A DNA stretch of 64,000 nucleotides from Lepas anatifera (GCA_034440635.1 JAOTON010001582.1:1326001-1390000); one strand, 5' to 3'; numbered from the stretch's first letter, positions 34,794-46,950 are shown. A program made the numbers and translations. Notes: generated by a model not told the origin, from the letters alone.

Positions 34794-36468
34794 TAGGGGA
34801 AAGTGGGTGGTCATGGACACCGTGGGTAAGACGGACACCCCCTGTTTGGGACGAACTGACAGCGCCGCGACCGGGAAAGGCGTGTAATACGCTTCCTTTC
34901 AGCGCGCGTCGGCCGCAGAGCAACGTTGGGTCCGGTAAGCTCTCTAGGTTTTATATAATTTTCATGAAAGTAAAAACTGCAACTCATGTGTTATTTTCAC
35001 AATCGAATTCGTAAGATCATTGCATGGATGTTTTGAAAGATACATTATTGGTATTACGTAATATGGCTCTTCAAGATGTTACATTTTGTTCACCGCAGCC
35101 GCTGACTGTGTAATCACAATGGCGTCCGATTCATGTTCAAGTTTGTTTAGGAAGAGCAAAATGGGGTAAGACGGACACCACGCGTGTGGGACAAGATGGA
35201 CATGGTGTCCATGTTATCCCACACAAGAGTATATTTGATTTTATATGAAATAAACTTAAATAAACAAGTTTATCAAGGGCTTTGGAGTCCAGCAATACAC
35301 CTGAGCGGAGGTGGTTTTGGCTGATGGTTGGAGGGTGGGGAGGGGGGCACAGGACCCGAAATGCTGGATAACGCATAATTAAATTTGGGGGTCATCCAGA
35401 GGCATGTGTGCCCCTCGATCCTCAGCACCCCCTGAAATGGTCACGGTGCCCCCCCTGAGAGATTGATGGGCCCCCTAAAGTGTCACTTCCAGTCCCTCCC
35501 CTCAGTAGCGGGAGAGGAGCGCTCTTAGCCCTGCGAGAGGATTTGCCGCCCACTTTGATAGGTTTTGAGTTCCAAAAGTGGCACCTCCTGGCAGGCGCGA
35601 ACCCAGGATTTTTATTTGGGGGAGGGTCACGAGAGAAGGCAGCAGGCCGGTGGAGGGGGCGGGATTTTGCCTCGGGGGGCACACTTGTTCACCCAAAGGG
35701 CGGCCAATTTTCGCATCCTGGGGAGGGGGGGTGAGAGCAAATTGTTTTAGGGGGCGGCGTGTTGGGTGCAGGGGCAGCAAAGTCAGTGTAGGGGGGCGGC
35801 ATGTTGGGTGCAGGGTCATAAGTCAGCGTAGCACTGCCTCTAAAAGTCGGGTGAAGGCTCATCCTTCCCCACGATGGGCGCCTTCGGCGCCCCACATGGA
35901 TGGGGCCGGCACTTTGGAGCTAAAGTGTTTGGGGGTCCGGGCCCGCTGCTCCCCCCTTGGGTGCGCGCCCACCCCCTGATCCGGATGGCGTCCCCCGGCA
36001 AGGTGCCGCTCCCTCTGATCGGCGATCCTGGATCAACCTATGCACAGTTCGACGACAGCCCTTGATACTTTAATCCTCCACCATAAAAAATCAGAAAGGC
36101 ATGACCTCCTTTGACCCTTTGACGGAAAAGGTAAAAATGCCTCCTTCCCCGCGGCGGACAACAGTCGCCTAGTGGGTGGATGCAGATGTAAATCTTTAAG
36201 GCCTGGTTCGATCACTTTGTTCATCTTGTCCAACTTTCCCCATGGGGTGACCATGTTACCCCACTAGGTGGGGCGAAATGGACTTTTGCTACTTTGTTCT
36301 AAACTTTACGCAAATTTTAATAGGATAATTACAGACACATAGCTGCTTGCACAGTGGTAGATCAAAGTCTGAAGTATCTCTACAGCAAAAATGGGAACGA
36401 AACAAGCTCATTAAGTCATCGAAAACTCACACCATCGTTACGGTGTCCGTGACCCCCACTTTCCCCTA
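34794..36468. mobile_element. Element with TAGGGGAAAGTGGG terminal repeats (1.7 kb)
   Basis: The left end reads TAGGGGAAAGTGGGTGGTCA and then TGGACACCG; the right end, inverted, reads TAGGGGAAAGTGGGGGTCAC and then GGACACCG. Related phrases recur inside (GTAAGACGGACACC near 35166; GTCCATGTTATCCCACAC near 35206; CATGTTACCCCAC near 36251), so the subterminal motif is repeated. A GC-rich, repeat-like segment lies at about 35340-36040. No long frame encodes a transposase. The class is not certain. Confidence 0.65.
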
Positions 36469-38700
36469 TAATTACAAATAAATTAAAACAAAATGTTTTG
36501 TCCTCAGCTTCCCGACAGGTAATCAAGGCGACAGCCGGTCCAACCATCTCTACACGCAAAACCACCTTATTCAAATCTTCGACTTTTAATCTTCAAGAAC
36601 TTATTCAAATCTTCAAGAACCATATCTCGTCTTGAAAACCCCATTGACAATCGGACAACCGATTTTGAAAACCGTTTTGGCCCCAGCTCAGAACTATCCT
36701 TTTGTTATCACAGACGGGTCATAATACGTTTTTAGCACCTTCTGCAAATCTTGATGCCAAAATCTTGCACTGATGTCGTTTTTATACTTGGTGAATTCCC
36801 TGCTTTCCTGCCTTCTTTTGTCTATCGGATTTAGCCTAAATGTACCATCATAAAGTTGTTCAATGAAAATGAATCGAAAGTAGCTGTACTTCACGGAACA
36901 TTTTCTGGAAGACAATCAACAGAAAGTGTAGCTCCACAAAAACCAAATGGGCCGTATCATTCACTATACACGGCAATGACGGATCTAACCTGAATGGAAC
37001 AGCAATGATCCGCCATCCCCATCAGTCGTCATGCAATTTTACTCAGAATCAACCGCCGCTTACCATCGAGATCCTATCAGCCAGGACCTTTTTGTGTCCA
37101 CCACTCCGCAGACCCGTCGTCCCGATGAGTAAAGCGATACCGCAAAGTCTGGTTGATCGCCGCTTCGCTAATATGACGGAGGACAAATGACAACGGAAAG
37201 CTGCCATCATCGCCGCATTAATAAGTGTCATCGAAACCGGCGGTGAACGCCAGGGTCACACCTCTGCTGCCCAGCGTTTCATGGTGCCCCAGTCGACTGG
37301 TGGGTGATATCATACCCCAGACTGTGACGTCATACACAGAGTCGCGGGATGTGCTCAGGGAAGGGAAGGTGCTGTTGGAGTGTATATATAATATTCAAGG
37401 TGGGAAAGTGATGCACACGCACATCCTGAGGCCCATGTTTACCGAAGTTCAGACCTTCAAAATGCGACACTCCTGCACATTTCGCCTGCGATGTTGTCTT
37501 AGTATCTAGGGGTATTCGGGGAGCTGTATTCCATCGCTTGAAAAGGATAAGAATAACATGAAGCAAACTCCGTTGTTTCTAAAATATCTATATATTGTAT
37601 TAAAAAAGTATCATCGCATGCATCGGTGCATGGCCTTTTATGCATCCGTACTACTTGTGGCGTACCAGAGGAGGCCATCAGAGCCGTGCCCCTCCCTTTG
37701 GTGCCAAAAATGGGTAGCAGCGCCCTGTCGGGGTAGAGACACCCCGCCGGTGGCAGAAATGCCGGCAGAAGACTGCAAGCTTTCAGAAGGCACCCCTCAC
37801 ACCCAGTGGCTTCTTTGTCCCACAAAAATGAAAGACACCCCAATTTGGACGAATCTTCTTTCGACTCCAGGATTACCCCTTCCAAACACTCTGGAAATAC
37901 TTCAGGGACGGCTCATGATTTACATGGGCTGTAACACCTCAACGCAAGATAAGAAATCAATCAGTTTTCATTATTTTAGGAGCCAGGCATGGCAACCTCT
38001 AAAATGAGCCCACTGGCCCCCAAAGGCGCATATTTTAGTCTCCGCTCTGTGTTTTGGGTGTTGTATGAACTTAAATAAAGACGTATTTTACGGCGCCTCC
38101 GGTCCCCGGTGCCCCCACTCTTACCTCACCTCAGCATTGAGGGCTGTGTCGCCTCTAGAGTTGCAGGCCTCTGTCAGGCGCCACTGATCCCACAACAGAC
38201 CCAGTTTCTGACCCCTCTTATATGGGTTTTGTCCATCATGTCATGCAAGTTATTCATTAGATATATTTTCAAACAATATATGAGCGGTTATGCAAGCCTG
38301 ATGTGAAAAATATGAATGTACTGTGCAACTTTGATATCGCTACCGCCTGCCCCGCTCAGTCTTTTTTTAGATGGCACTCCTTGAGATGACATGCCCTCTT
38401 CCCTTTCCGAATGTATGCCTACGCCACTGAGTGTTACGTTCATCTATCGCTACTATTTTTCTCCCCAGAATGGTGAGAAAGTGGCTGAAAGAAGGATTAA
38501 AAGGACCAAAGGCATATGAGAACTCTTAGTATAGCATGGAGGCGTACCTCCCTACGCATGACGGCTTGGAGGGAAGGGATACACTGACAGAAATTGCAAT
38601 AAACAAATTGTTGGGGTTATGGCCATGCTGCTTTTTGATCAACGTCTCTTCTGGGTTAACATGATTTATTCAATAGTAATGTCTATATGTGTTAAAGAAT
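36469..38700. other. Unassigned sequence
   Basis: A small duplication (TTATTCAAATCTTC with TTCAAGAAC) lies near 36570-36620. The 128- and 149-residue frames at 37.5-38.0 kb overlap on opposite strands and resemble no family I know. No gene is supported. Confidence 0.35.
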
Positions 38701-38708
38701 ATTACCTA

Positions 38709-39517
38709 CAGGGTGTTTCATAAAGAATGATATTTTTTGAATTGATCATAATGCTGTTATAAATTGGTTGCTGTGGTATGATTTACATATCAATCGAAAG
38801 ATGATTTTGGGACATTTACGATTATTCGTATTTTGATAGCTGTTTTTATATTTTTGCTAGTAAAAAGTAGTCTTAAAAATGACTTAAAAAATACTGTCTA
38901 TCTTGCCTTCATCGAAAATGTTCGTAGAAATCACGTCCGTATCACGCGACAAGTATCACGCCAATGGCACTGCAAACATGATATCGTCACTATGGTACGT
39001 CTCAGTCCACATGCACATTGCCTCTGGAAATTAATTCTAAAAAAACACCTCTCAAGCTTAGGAAAGCTCGGGTCCAAGCAAGCAATCCCCAATTGGTCCA
39101 TGTCCCTTGTTCTGCGGTGAACAGTGGGGTCTTTTGCGCTGTGTCCGCCGCATCCAGTCATTCATATGGAAGGTAAACCAATGAGCCATACGGAGCTTGA
39201 GCCAAAAACTTTTAACTTGTAATATTACTGAGACTTTTGCTTTTGATGTGCATGCTCACGTGCCATTTGTGTGTGCTGAGGCCTTTTTAGAGTGCTGCAA
39301 GTTCCGTTTTCTCAAATATAAGCGGGCATATATTATGTTTCTTGATCCATTTTCCGAGTACATTTAAGACGAGAGAAAACATGTGATGCAAATGAAACAT
39401 ATTTATATAAAAATGTCCTACAATTTACCATTAAAATGAGTGTTTTGTGGACGGATTTGAAGGACTTTTAGTACTTTACTGACCATTTAAAAATATCATT
39501 CTTTCTGAAACACCCTG
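38709..39517. mobile_element. Mariner-like MITE (809 bp)
   Basis: The ends CAGGGTGTTTCATAAAGAAT and, inverted, CAGGGTGTTTCAGAAAGAAT continue with GATATTTTT and are flanked by TA (38707-38708, 39518-39519). The inverted match runs outward through ACCTA, so the exact boundary could be a few bases further out. CAGGGTGT-type ends with TA duplication are common in Tc1/mariner-like elements of invertebrates. The 95-residue frame inside has no transposase motif. Confidence 0.7.
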
Positions 39518-39889
39518 TAGGTACAGAACGGAGAAATCCAACAGCGCATGTCTGAGCAAGTTTGGGTTACATAGTGATTGCAATCTCTCCAGCTCACCCG
39601 GACAGCTTATTAAACACTCCCACAGCAAGGCAAGACAATGCAACTAAAATTATTCAATGTTTCACGCGGAATGAAAGCAGTATATTTGTGCAAGTATAAC
39701 ACGTTTCCGATTTTCTTTGCCCATTCACATATATCACGTTACTGCCTGTCTAGCCATGTCTAGATGATAGGAAAAGGGAGGTCGAAACGGCGTTCCAGGA
39801 ATCTCACTACAAAACAGTCAGCATTTCCATCACTCACATTCACCCCATGACGGTTATCCCGCTCCAAAAGGGGCATCTTCTCTCAGCAT
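39518..39889. other. Unassigned sequence
   Basis: Nothing recognisable. Confidence 0.4.
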
Positions 39890-40620
39890 TGTTGTGATCA
39901 GTAGGTCGCAGGTCGGCGGCTGACGGCGCCGGGCGAGTCGGGGCGTGGGTGTGGAGATCGGCATGGGGACGACATAGCTGAGAGCAGAGTCACAGTGGCC
40001 GCCGCATTCCTGGCTGTGTGTGGAGGGACCGACTGCGTCCATTGTGCCAGTGTCACTAAACACTGGCCGGGCCCACAAAGGTCCCCGATCCACCCATTAC
40101 ACCGCCCACACGCCGCGCGCTGCTTTGAAGACGCCGGCCTGTTTTCATTGGCTATTTGTTGGGCAGCCCGGCCGCTATGTCATTATTGCTCATTTGGTGG
40201 CAGCGGCGGGAGGCACTAAGGTAGAGTCCCCCCACACCCTGCCTTGCCGCCGGCTGACGATGCCTCGTTATTACTAGCCTGGGGCGCGCTGTTTCAATTT
40301 GCCGATTTAAGTGTAACGGGGGCGGGGTAATTGCGATACGGCGGATTCGGGCCGGCCGCGGCCGAGGGCGGCGGCGCCCGGTCGTCATGGCTAGTTGATA
40401 CCAACAGGAGAAAGGGTTGTAATGGACAATAAGTCAATTTGGTGGCCTGGCCAGACCTGATAGGGACCAGTCGGGTGCGCGCGATTATTGAATCTCGGGA
40501 GGGGACGGCGCGAGTATCGATTACACAGCATTCCGAGCGGCTCTGCGGCGCCGAAAAAGTGCCTGATTTGTCCTAAGATGGCGTCCAGGTAGCCATAGTC
40601 CGCGACCGGACTGCACGGTC
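39890..40620. other. GC-rich island with many homeodomain-type cores
   Basis: Among GGCCGCGGCCG-type runs there are GTCATTATTGCTCATTTGG (40179), CGTTATTACTAG (40266), TCAATTTGCCGATTTAAG (40293), GGGTAATTGCG (40326) and GACAATAAGTCAATTT (40425). The repeated pairing of AT cores with GC-rich surroundings is what one expects of an enhancer-like island. Opposite-strand open frames here show no family resemblance. Confidence 0.4.
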
Positions 40621-42255
40621 TCTGTCTTAAGCATTTATGATATGGTTTATTAGTCGAAATCAACATACATCCATCTTCCCACTCTCGAAACACACATGCC
40701 AAAGTGCAATGGTATTTTTTCAAGCATAAAAGGCCAAATTGTTCCCTTATTCTTACACAAAATATCAAGATACGAAGGCATGCTGAGCGTATTATTCTCG
40801 TACTTATACTTTTTTTGGTGGCGGGAATTCGTAAAATGTAGGATCTTATACTGCAGGGTCTTGCTCGATACATGAAAGGATGATTGAAGTTTTCAGATTT
40901 TTCTTAAAATGTATTTTCACAGAATATATGTTTATGTTGCAGCTGAAATTTTTGCTGAGCTTGGACACTTCAAGTGTGGTCAATTCTAAACCGACTTGAG
41001 CTTGTTTGAAATAAGGCTCACAGCACATAAAATACAACATTTTGTACATATGGAGCGTCGAAGTCGGTTCCAGAAACATGACACGCGTTATATCTGATGG
41101 TTCGTTTTTAAGTAGTGTCCTGTGATGTTTTCTATCAGCTGCCGACCGTTTTCGATGCTGGCTGGCCATAGGCCGAAGAGAGCTGAACAAATATAAGTGC
41201 AGTGTTTCCTGCCTCCCCCTATTCATCCACGTCTCAAAATGCAGCTACAACTTGTGTGTACAGTACATGTAAGCATTTACTCTTGGTCGCATATTTTTCT
41301 TATTTTAACACTGCGTGGAACAAAACAGTCAAAAACTGTTTTAATCATTACTTAAATCCTAAGGGTGGTTGGTTAGAAATGAATGATTTCAGCTGATCTT
41401 TAAATTAGGTTTTAAACTTATGCATTCCTGGATTTCAGCTGCCTAACATATGCTTAATTATATTGTCTATCAGGGATGGATCCAGGATTTTGTTAAGCGG
41501 TTGGGTTGGGCGAAGCCTTGGGGGCGGCTAATCTGCCATTTGGGGGCAGTGTTTATTATCATGAAGGGCACCTTTGCGTCACTAATTTTGGCTGTTTGCG
41601 ATGCTATTTAAAATAGCGCCGATAAGAAGTACCAATGAAACAGTGTATCTACCCTAGCTACTTTCTAAAGCCGACTTCACATAAGGACGGCCTCTGACGA
41701 TTCTACGGGCCAATTGCTCTCCCCAATTATGCTCGTCTGCGCAGAGCGGATAGTAAATAATATTCTACATGAGGGACAGCTGTTGGGGATTTAATCATTT
41801 GGGGAAAGCACATAAACAATTTTGCAGGTGCTTTCTGCCGAGCTTTCAATTCTTCTTAAAGATGACGTTATATGAATTTTACTTATTGCCTGGACTCAAC
41901 TTTGCTTTAGCCACACATAAAAAATACCTCGGCGAGATAAGAAAGTTATCTTAGTCTTAACACATCACAAAATATAGCTGAGTGAGATTGGATATTTTTT
42001 AAGACATTAAAACGCTTTTGGCTAACGCGCACAAACTCTGCTGCATAGGAAGAAAAGGTATTTACCAGCCCGCTATATTGCACCGTAGCATGTTCTCATT
42101 GCAATAGACAACATAATATCGGGTGAGCATGAATGCGCCCTGGGGAAGTGAGCAGCTGAGTGGCAGCTTAAGTGGCAGCTGAGCAAAATATGGCAACAAC
42201 TTGCACCCAAAGCATATACCAAATGAGCTCGAGGCAACTTTTACCACGGGAAGCT
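40621..42255. other. Unassigned sequence
   Basis: A hAT-like left end, CAGGGATGGATCCAGGATTT, occurs at 41471 with no right end found. No gene seen. Confidence 0.35.
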
Positions 42256-42780
42256 GAGGGCGGTCATTGTTGCAGCGGGGCACCCTTGGGCTAAAAAATA
42301 ACGACCAACCACAAAGTAGAGAACACCCGGAGGTGACTGAGGGCGGTCCACGTTGAAGTGGGCCCCCCAGCTGCAAAGGAGCAGACAATGGTAAAGAGGG
42401 GGAGCGCATTCATGCATTAGAGGGCGGACAAAAGTGTATGAAGGCGGTCCTTGCTGCAGTGGCCCGCCCAAGGACTGAAAAGGGTGGTCAATCGTAAAAT
42501 AGGTGCTCTCAGTCACAAGTTAGAGGGCGGCCGAAGGTGAGTGAGGGCGGATCATGTCGAAGTGAGGCGCCCTAAGGCTGCAAAAGAGCGGTCAATAGTG
42601 GGAAAGTAGCAAAAACTCATACAGGAGAGCGCGGCCAAAAATGGAGGAGGGTGGTCCATGTTGCAGTGGGACGCCTTTAGGGCTGAACAATGCCCGACAA
42701 TCATCAAATACCACATTCACAAAGCCGAAGACCCCCAAAAATTGATGAAGACGGTCCACGTTGAAGCGGGCGCCCAATGA
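42256..42780. repeat. ~100-bp tandem satellite, six units
   Basis: The phrase GAGGGCGGTCCATGTTGCAG (with variants) followed by TGGGGCGCCC begins at about 42256, 42339, 42440, 42543, 42647 and 42747, a spacing of 83-104 bp. Units are well diverged. The minus-strand frames that repeat PLQRGPP-like words are translations of this satellite. Confidence 0.85.
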
Positions 42781-42996
42781 TATGCTGGGGGCGCATGATT
42801 CAAAATCAGGGGCGACTCACGGTGGAACAGGCCAGCTTCAAGTGACTTTTTCTTTGCGTTTTGGGTCTAGCATTCACTGTTCGTACCCAAGGTATCGCCA
42901 ATTTCGGGTGCCCGAAATCGGCAGGGGGCGGCCTCTGGGTCCGAAGGTGGGGGGGGGAGCAATCGCCCATTCACCCCCTTTGAGTCCACATATAAC

Positions 42997-43000
<4 letters not shown>

Positions 43001-43060
<60 letters not shown>
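43001..43060. repeat. (AT)n microsatellite
   Basis: Pure AT dinucleotide run of 60 bp. Confidence 0.98.
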
Positions 43061-43065
<5 letters not shown>

Positions 43066-43739
43066 TCCATATTAACATGATAATAGCATTGCAGTATCCG
43101 ACACCTCTTTTTATAGCAGTGTATGAGATGACTCGATTGCCGAAACACTCGCATATGTTTCAAATAGAAATTTCAGAAAAATAATATATCTCGCAAGCCT
43201 GAGTGACAGGTCCTACCATGGCGTACGGTTTCCATCTCACTCAGTTTGGTCATACCAGGCATGTTTTACTAGCTGATAGACATTACCGTTGGCCAACATT
43301 ATTTCGACCACGATCCATATAGTCCTCAATATCGATTATGAAATATTTCTCGGTCATCACTGTCTATGGTTTTGGTGCTGTATAGAGATCCCTGCTGATT
43401 CAGTTGAAAAATGGATGCCATTTTACAAATGGATCTATCGCCAAATTTGGTACATATCATTCAGGTATATCTTGCTAGTCATTAGCCCGCAGACAATTAA
43501 ATAAGTAATTATGGGTATGCCAAGTTTTTTAGCAGCCCTGTTTGGCATTCTGCAATTACATCTAAGCCAATAGCTGGGAAGGGGCGTGGCTTGAGGGAAA
43601 TATATCGCACATTTGATACGAATTTGTAATTTTCCCGTCATTGCTTCCTCAGCAGTTTCGTTGCTAGGAAGAATCAGACAAAGGTAAACTCCTACTTTAG
43701 AGGTCCAATCATTACCATAATAAGGCATCTATACCAGTC
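43061..43739. other. Unassigned sequence
   Basis: Nothing recognisable. Confidence 0.4.
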
Positions 43740-44240
43740 TACCCTGCCCAGCACCCACAACACCTGAGCTACTGTAGAGGACTAGACCAGGCAGGGTTCG
43801 TTGGCTGCCTGCCATCCGTAAGAAGGAACTCGGCCGCTGAACAGAGTCATCACCTATCACTCAGGGCTTTTATTCCCTTTGACGTGTCGTGTTGAGGCCT
43901 CAGAGGGGTAAGGACAATGACTCGCCGGGGTACGCTCCCCCGCCCTGACCTGCGCACGTGCCCGCAGTGAGCGGCTTCCCTTCAAGTGCCGCCTTCAAAG
44001 GGAGCCGGTAGCGAACGCGTGGTGGCGGCGTCTTTGATCCGCCGATTTTAGTGTTTTAAACAGATTTAGCAGTGCCATCATGCCGAGTTTTCAATGATTG
44101 TCGGGTAGACTCAACACCTGACCGAAACGAATGGACGAAGAAGCCAAGCCGATTGGAGGGAACGCCATGTGCCCGGTAGCGGCAGGCTCAGAGTCGGTGG
44201 CGGTTAGAGGCGCTGTGAGAGTGGAGCGATTTCCGTTTTT
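43740..44240. other. GC-rich segment, no gene recognised
   Basis: GC-rich with CpG and a few short inverted phrases (GCCGCCTTCAAAGGGAGCCGG near 43989, in part). No coding frame of note. Confidence 0.3.
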
Positions 44241-44468
44241 CTCGTGATATATTCAAGATTGGAAACTGGATCTCATCTTTTGTTTGAGCTTTCTGAATTC
44301 TCCAGTTTGAGAGTGTACCCGCTTTATTTTATGTCTTGGCTTCTCGAATAGATCCGTCGACTTAAGTACTGAATCTAAGCCATCCCTGTGTCCCATGGAT
44401 ATACGTCCAGGTCGACAAGAAATACCCACGGATCTGGACAGTAAAGCATCTTTTATAATAAATTTTTC

Positions 44469-44800
44469 CAAGTTATTACAGGTTCGGCTTCCGGAGCCAA
44501 ATTCTTAGTAAAGGTCTCTTGTCTCTACTCTCTACGACTTCACCATCCCCACGGGCAATTCCCGCCATGACGGGTAAATTTGAAATCCAACGTTTAACGT
44601 TCTGCAAAGCCCAGTGACGGCCGATCCGCTCAGATTACCCTCTCACTAGTCAGCTGCCAGTCGACCTAAGTTTGGTAAATATTCAGCACCGGCTCGTCTC
44701 AGAGGAGTCGGTCCCGAGCCCTTGCCACGCACTGTCACTGCATGACCTCTGAGTAGCGGGCCGAAGCCCATCGCTCTACCAACGGAACTAGTGGGGTGCC
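44469..44800 (-). mobile_element. tRNA-headed SINE, copy 2
   Basis: On the minus strand it starts GGCACCCCACTAGTTCCGTT, with the A-box-like TAGTTCCGTTGG at 44790-44779, and follows the same body as the copy at 31531: CCCGCTACTCAGAGGTCATG, CTGGCAGCTGACTAGTGAG, GAGCGGATCGGCCGTCACTG and the end CCGAACCTG. The two copies have diverged by many substitutions, so the family is not young here. Confidence 0.75.
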
Positions 44801-44934
44801 AAAATAGAAGAGGGAGGGAGCAAAGCGTATGAATGCATGAAACTCAGCTAAAATATCTCGAACATATTGGTGACCTGAATTACTCACCAGTTTAAAGGTC
44901 CATTACAAACTAGTGCCCTCTCTAAAAGTGTTTC

Positions 44935-45012
44935 CAAAGGGTGCAAAGGGTACACAGGGGGTACAAGGGGTACACAGGGGGTACAAGGGGGTACGTAGTG
45001 CAAAGGATGCAA
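44935..45012 (+). repeat. Short GGGTACA tandem repeat
   Basis: GGGTACACAGGGGGTACAAG occurs twice in tandem, flanked by GTGCAAAGG copies. Confidence 0.85.
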
Positions 45013-46239
45013 AGGGAAATTTTAGAATATGCACATATATTAGGCCCAGTAACGTTAGGCTCAAGTTTTTCATGTTCAGTACAGCTGGGATTGCACCATT
45101 ATGTTCTGGGCTGCTTTTTGCCTCGAATGGATGAGCCGCAATCCTCGGACACGCACTATGTGTATGGCAGCCCGAAAGAACATCCTCCTGCCAGCCTGGA
45201 TTGGAAGTTCTCTAGCTTCCCTTTTGAATAAATGCAAAATATTAGTGGGCTGATTGAGGTAAGTATATACTCTCATGAAACTATTACAAATACCAAGGCT
45301 GTACTACATTCTTTTTTTCGTGAAATATCTTGCAGCGCAGATGGCTTAGGAATCGTAATTCTGTGAGGGAGGCCATGAATCGAGGCTAATATCTGGACAG
45401 AGATAACAAAAGTTACTTATTGTCTCCGACGGAGACAATTTGAACTCCAGCATAAGGAACTTCCACTAACAAAAGGGGCTTTTCAGAGCCCCACAAAGGA
45501 GAAAATATTTTTCCAGCACGCCAGATGAATGGGTTAGGCACCAAACTGCGATATCCTACCATATTGGAAGCATCACTTACTCCTCAATGTGTAAAAGTGT
45601 AGCTTTAAAAACATTCAATCTGCTGCTACCTCGATATTGTCCTAACTGAGTTAGCAATACCAGGGCTACCAGGGCTTTCTGACCGAGCTGTCTTCTTGGA
45701 ACCTTTCCTAGACCGCTTCTTGCCCAGGAAATGGCGAGAAACTAATCAGTGCTCACCTTGACACGGAAGCTAAGCTGACCACCACCGTCCTGGTTTCTGT
45801 GAGTGCGGACCTAATCAGCCTTTGAAGAGATTCACTAGTTCCGTGGTTCACCCCGAGAGGCCTTGCCTCATGCCGCCGGAGCAGTCGTTCCCCTGTTTCG
45901 CCAGGCCCGAGAAATTGAGATGACCTCACGCACCATATGATGAGGCTGGAAAAGGCAGCACGCGGACACGACTCCCCTGGAATGGTGCCGATCAAGTGGA
46001 AACACCGCCTTGCATAGTGCGAGTGAACGTGTGGCTGTGGCGCAACGTAGAACAAACGTCCCTCGGTCAGGAACAAATCACCTTGTAAATATAGATCTCG
46101 CACCAGATGTTCGTCAGCCAGAACTGAACAAAAAATACAGCATTATAAAACGTACAAATTTCCGGGATTTGTACTTGTCAGATTTCGAGCTTTCTGTTGG
46201 TACTTATGATTGAGGTGAAGTGCTAACAAGTTGTTTAAT
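45013..46239. other. Unassigned; weak exon-like signal on the minus strand
   Basis: On the minus strand at about 45895-45756 a phrase ending VNHGTSESLQRLIRSALTE lies before a good donor-like AAG/GTGAGC (45757). A little further on, 45732-45630 reads KKRSRKGSKKTARSESPGSP. No family was recognised, and the two cannot be separate exons because the gap is too short. I do not call a gene here. Confidence 0.15.
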
Positions 46240-46700
46240 GCCAGCGTTTGGCGTCCTTCTTTGTCTCATTTCCCGCTTCCAGCCACCGGCAGCCGCTGAG
46301 GCAGCTACCCTCACATGTCACCCTGCTGGGAGGCCGCAGGTCCAGTGGCGGCCACGATCTGACCTCCTGAGGGGGTCAAAGGCAGCAGGCAGGAAGAAAA
46401 TTCCAGGTCAGAGTCATGGAACATAGACCACTCGCAAATGAACACAGCGAATCTTGAATGAGTGTTTACGAAGGGAAGGGCGGAGGGCTGAGAGAAGACC
46501 GCCCCTGGCCGGCCGCCTGGTGGCGCGCCTGGCTAAATCAGTGGCGGGGCTATCTGTGATTGATTGGTTGGCACCTGGCGACGCGTCAGGCGCTGCCGTG
46601 GTGGGACTAAGTGGCCGCATTTATTGCGGATCACATCCATTCTCTCTTATCAGGCGATTAGTCTTCTGTTGTGCTCCTAACAAACGACTAGGCAAACTCC
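46240..46700. other. GC-rich island with Hox/Exd-like cores
   Basis: Contains TGATTGATTGG (46557-46567), which fits a TGATNNAT-type composite site, and GCATTTATTGCGG (about 46618), which holds a TTTATTG core, both inside GC-rich sequence. The motif names come from known transcription factor preferences; function is inferred only. Confidence 0.35.
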
Positions 46701-46817
46701 TACCGGATAGAGACTGACGGATGCCTGGCAGGCTAGTGTGGCAGCTGCTGTCAGTTCACGTCAGCTATACAACACTCCATGGAAGGACCCCCGCAGCTCC
46801 TCCTTTGTCACACCATT

Positions 46818-46950
46818 TGTGACTGTTTGTGGGAGACCAGACACTTTTGGTTCAGGCTCATTAGCTCATGTATAAGTTTCTGTTATACTGTTTGTGGAGA
46901 GACCAGATACTTTTGGTTCAGGCTCAAGAGCCCATGTATAAGTTTGCCAA
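46818..46950 (+). repeat. 66-bp tandem duplication
   Basis: GACTGTTTGTGGGAGACCAG and what follows, up to CATGTATAAGTTT, is repeated once at 46888-46947 with a few changes. Confidence 0.85.

Noticed and set aside
35422..35979. Overlapping open frames on both strands at 35.4-36.0 kb
   Set aside because: They result from GC-rich, stop-poor repeat sequence inside the 34794-36468 element.
40391..40873. 160-residue minus-strand open frame
   Set aside because: It spans a GC-rich island and AT-rich flank, resembles no known protein and lacks domain-like composition.
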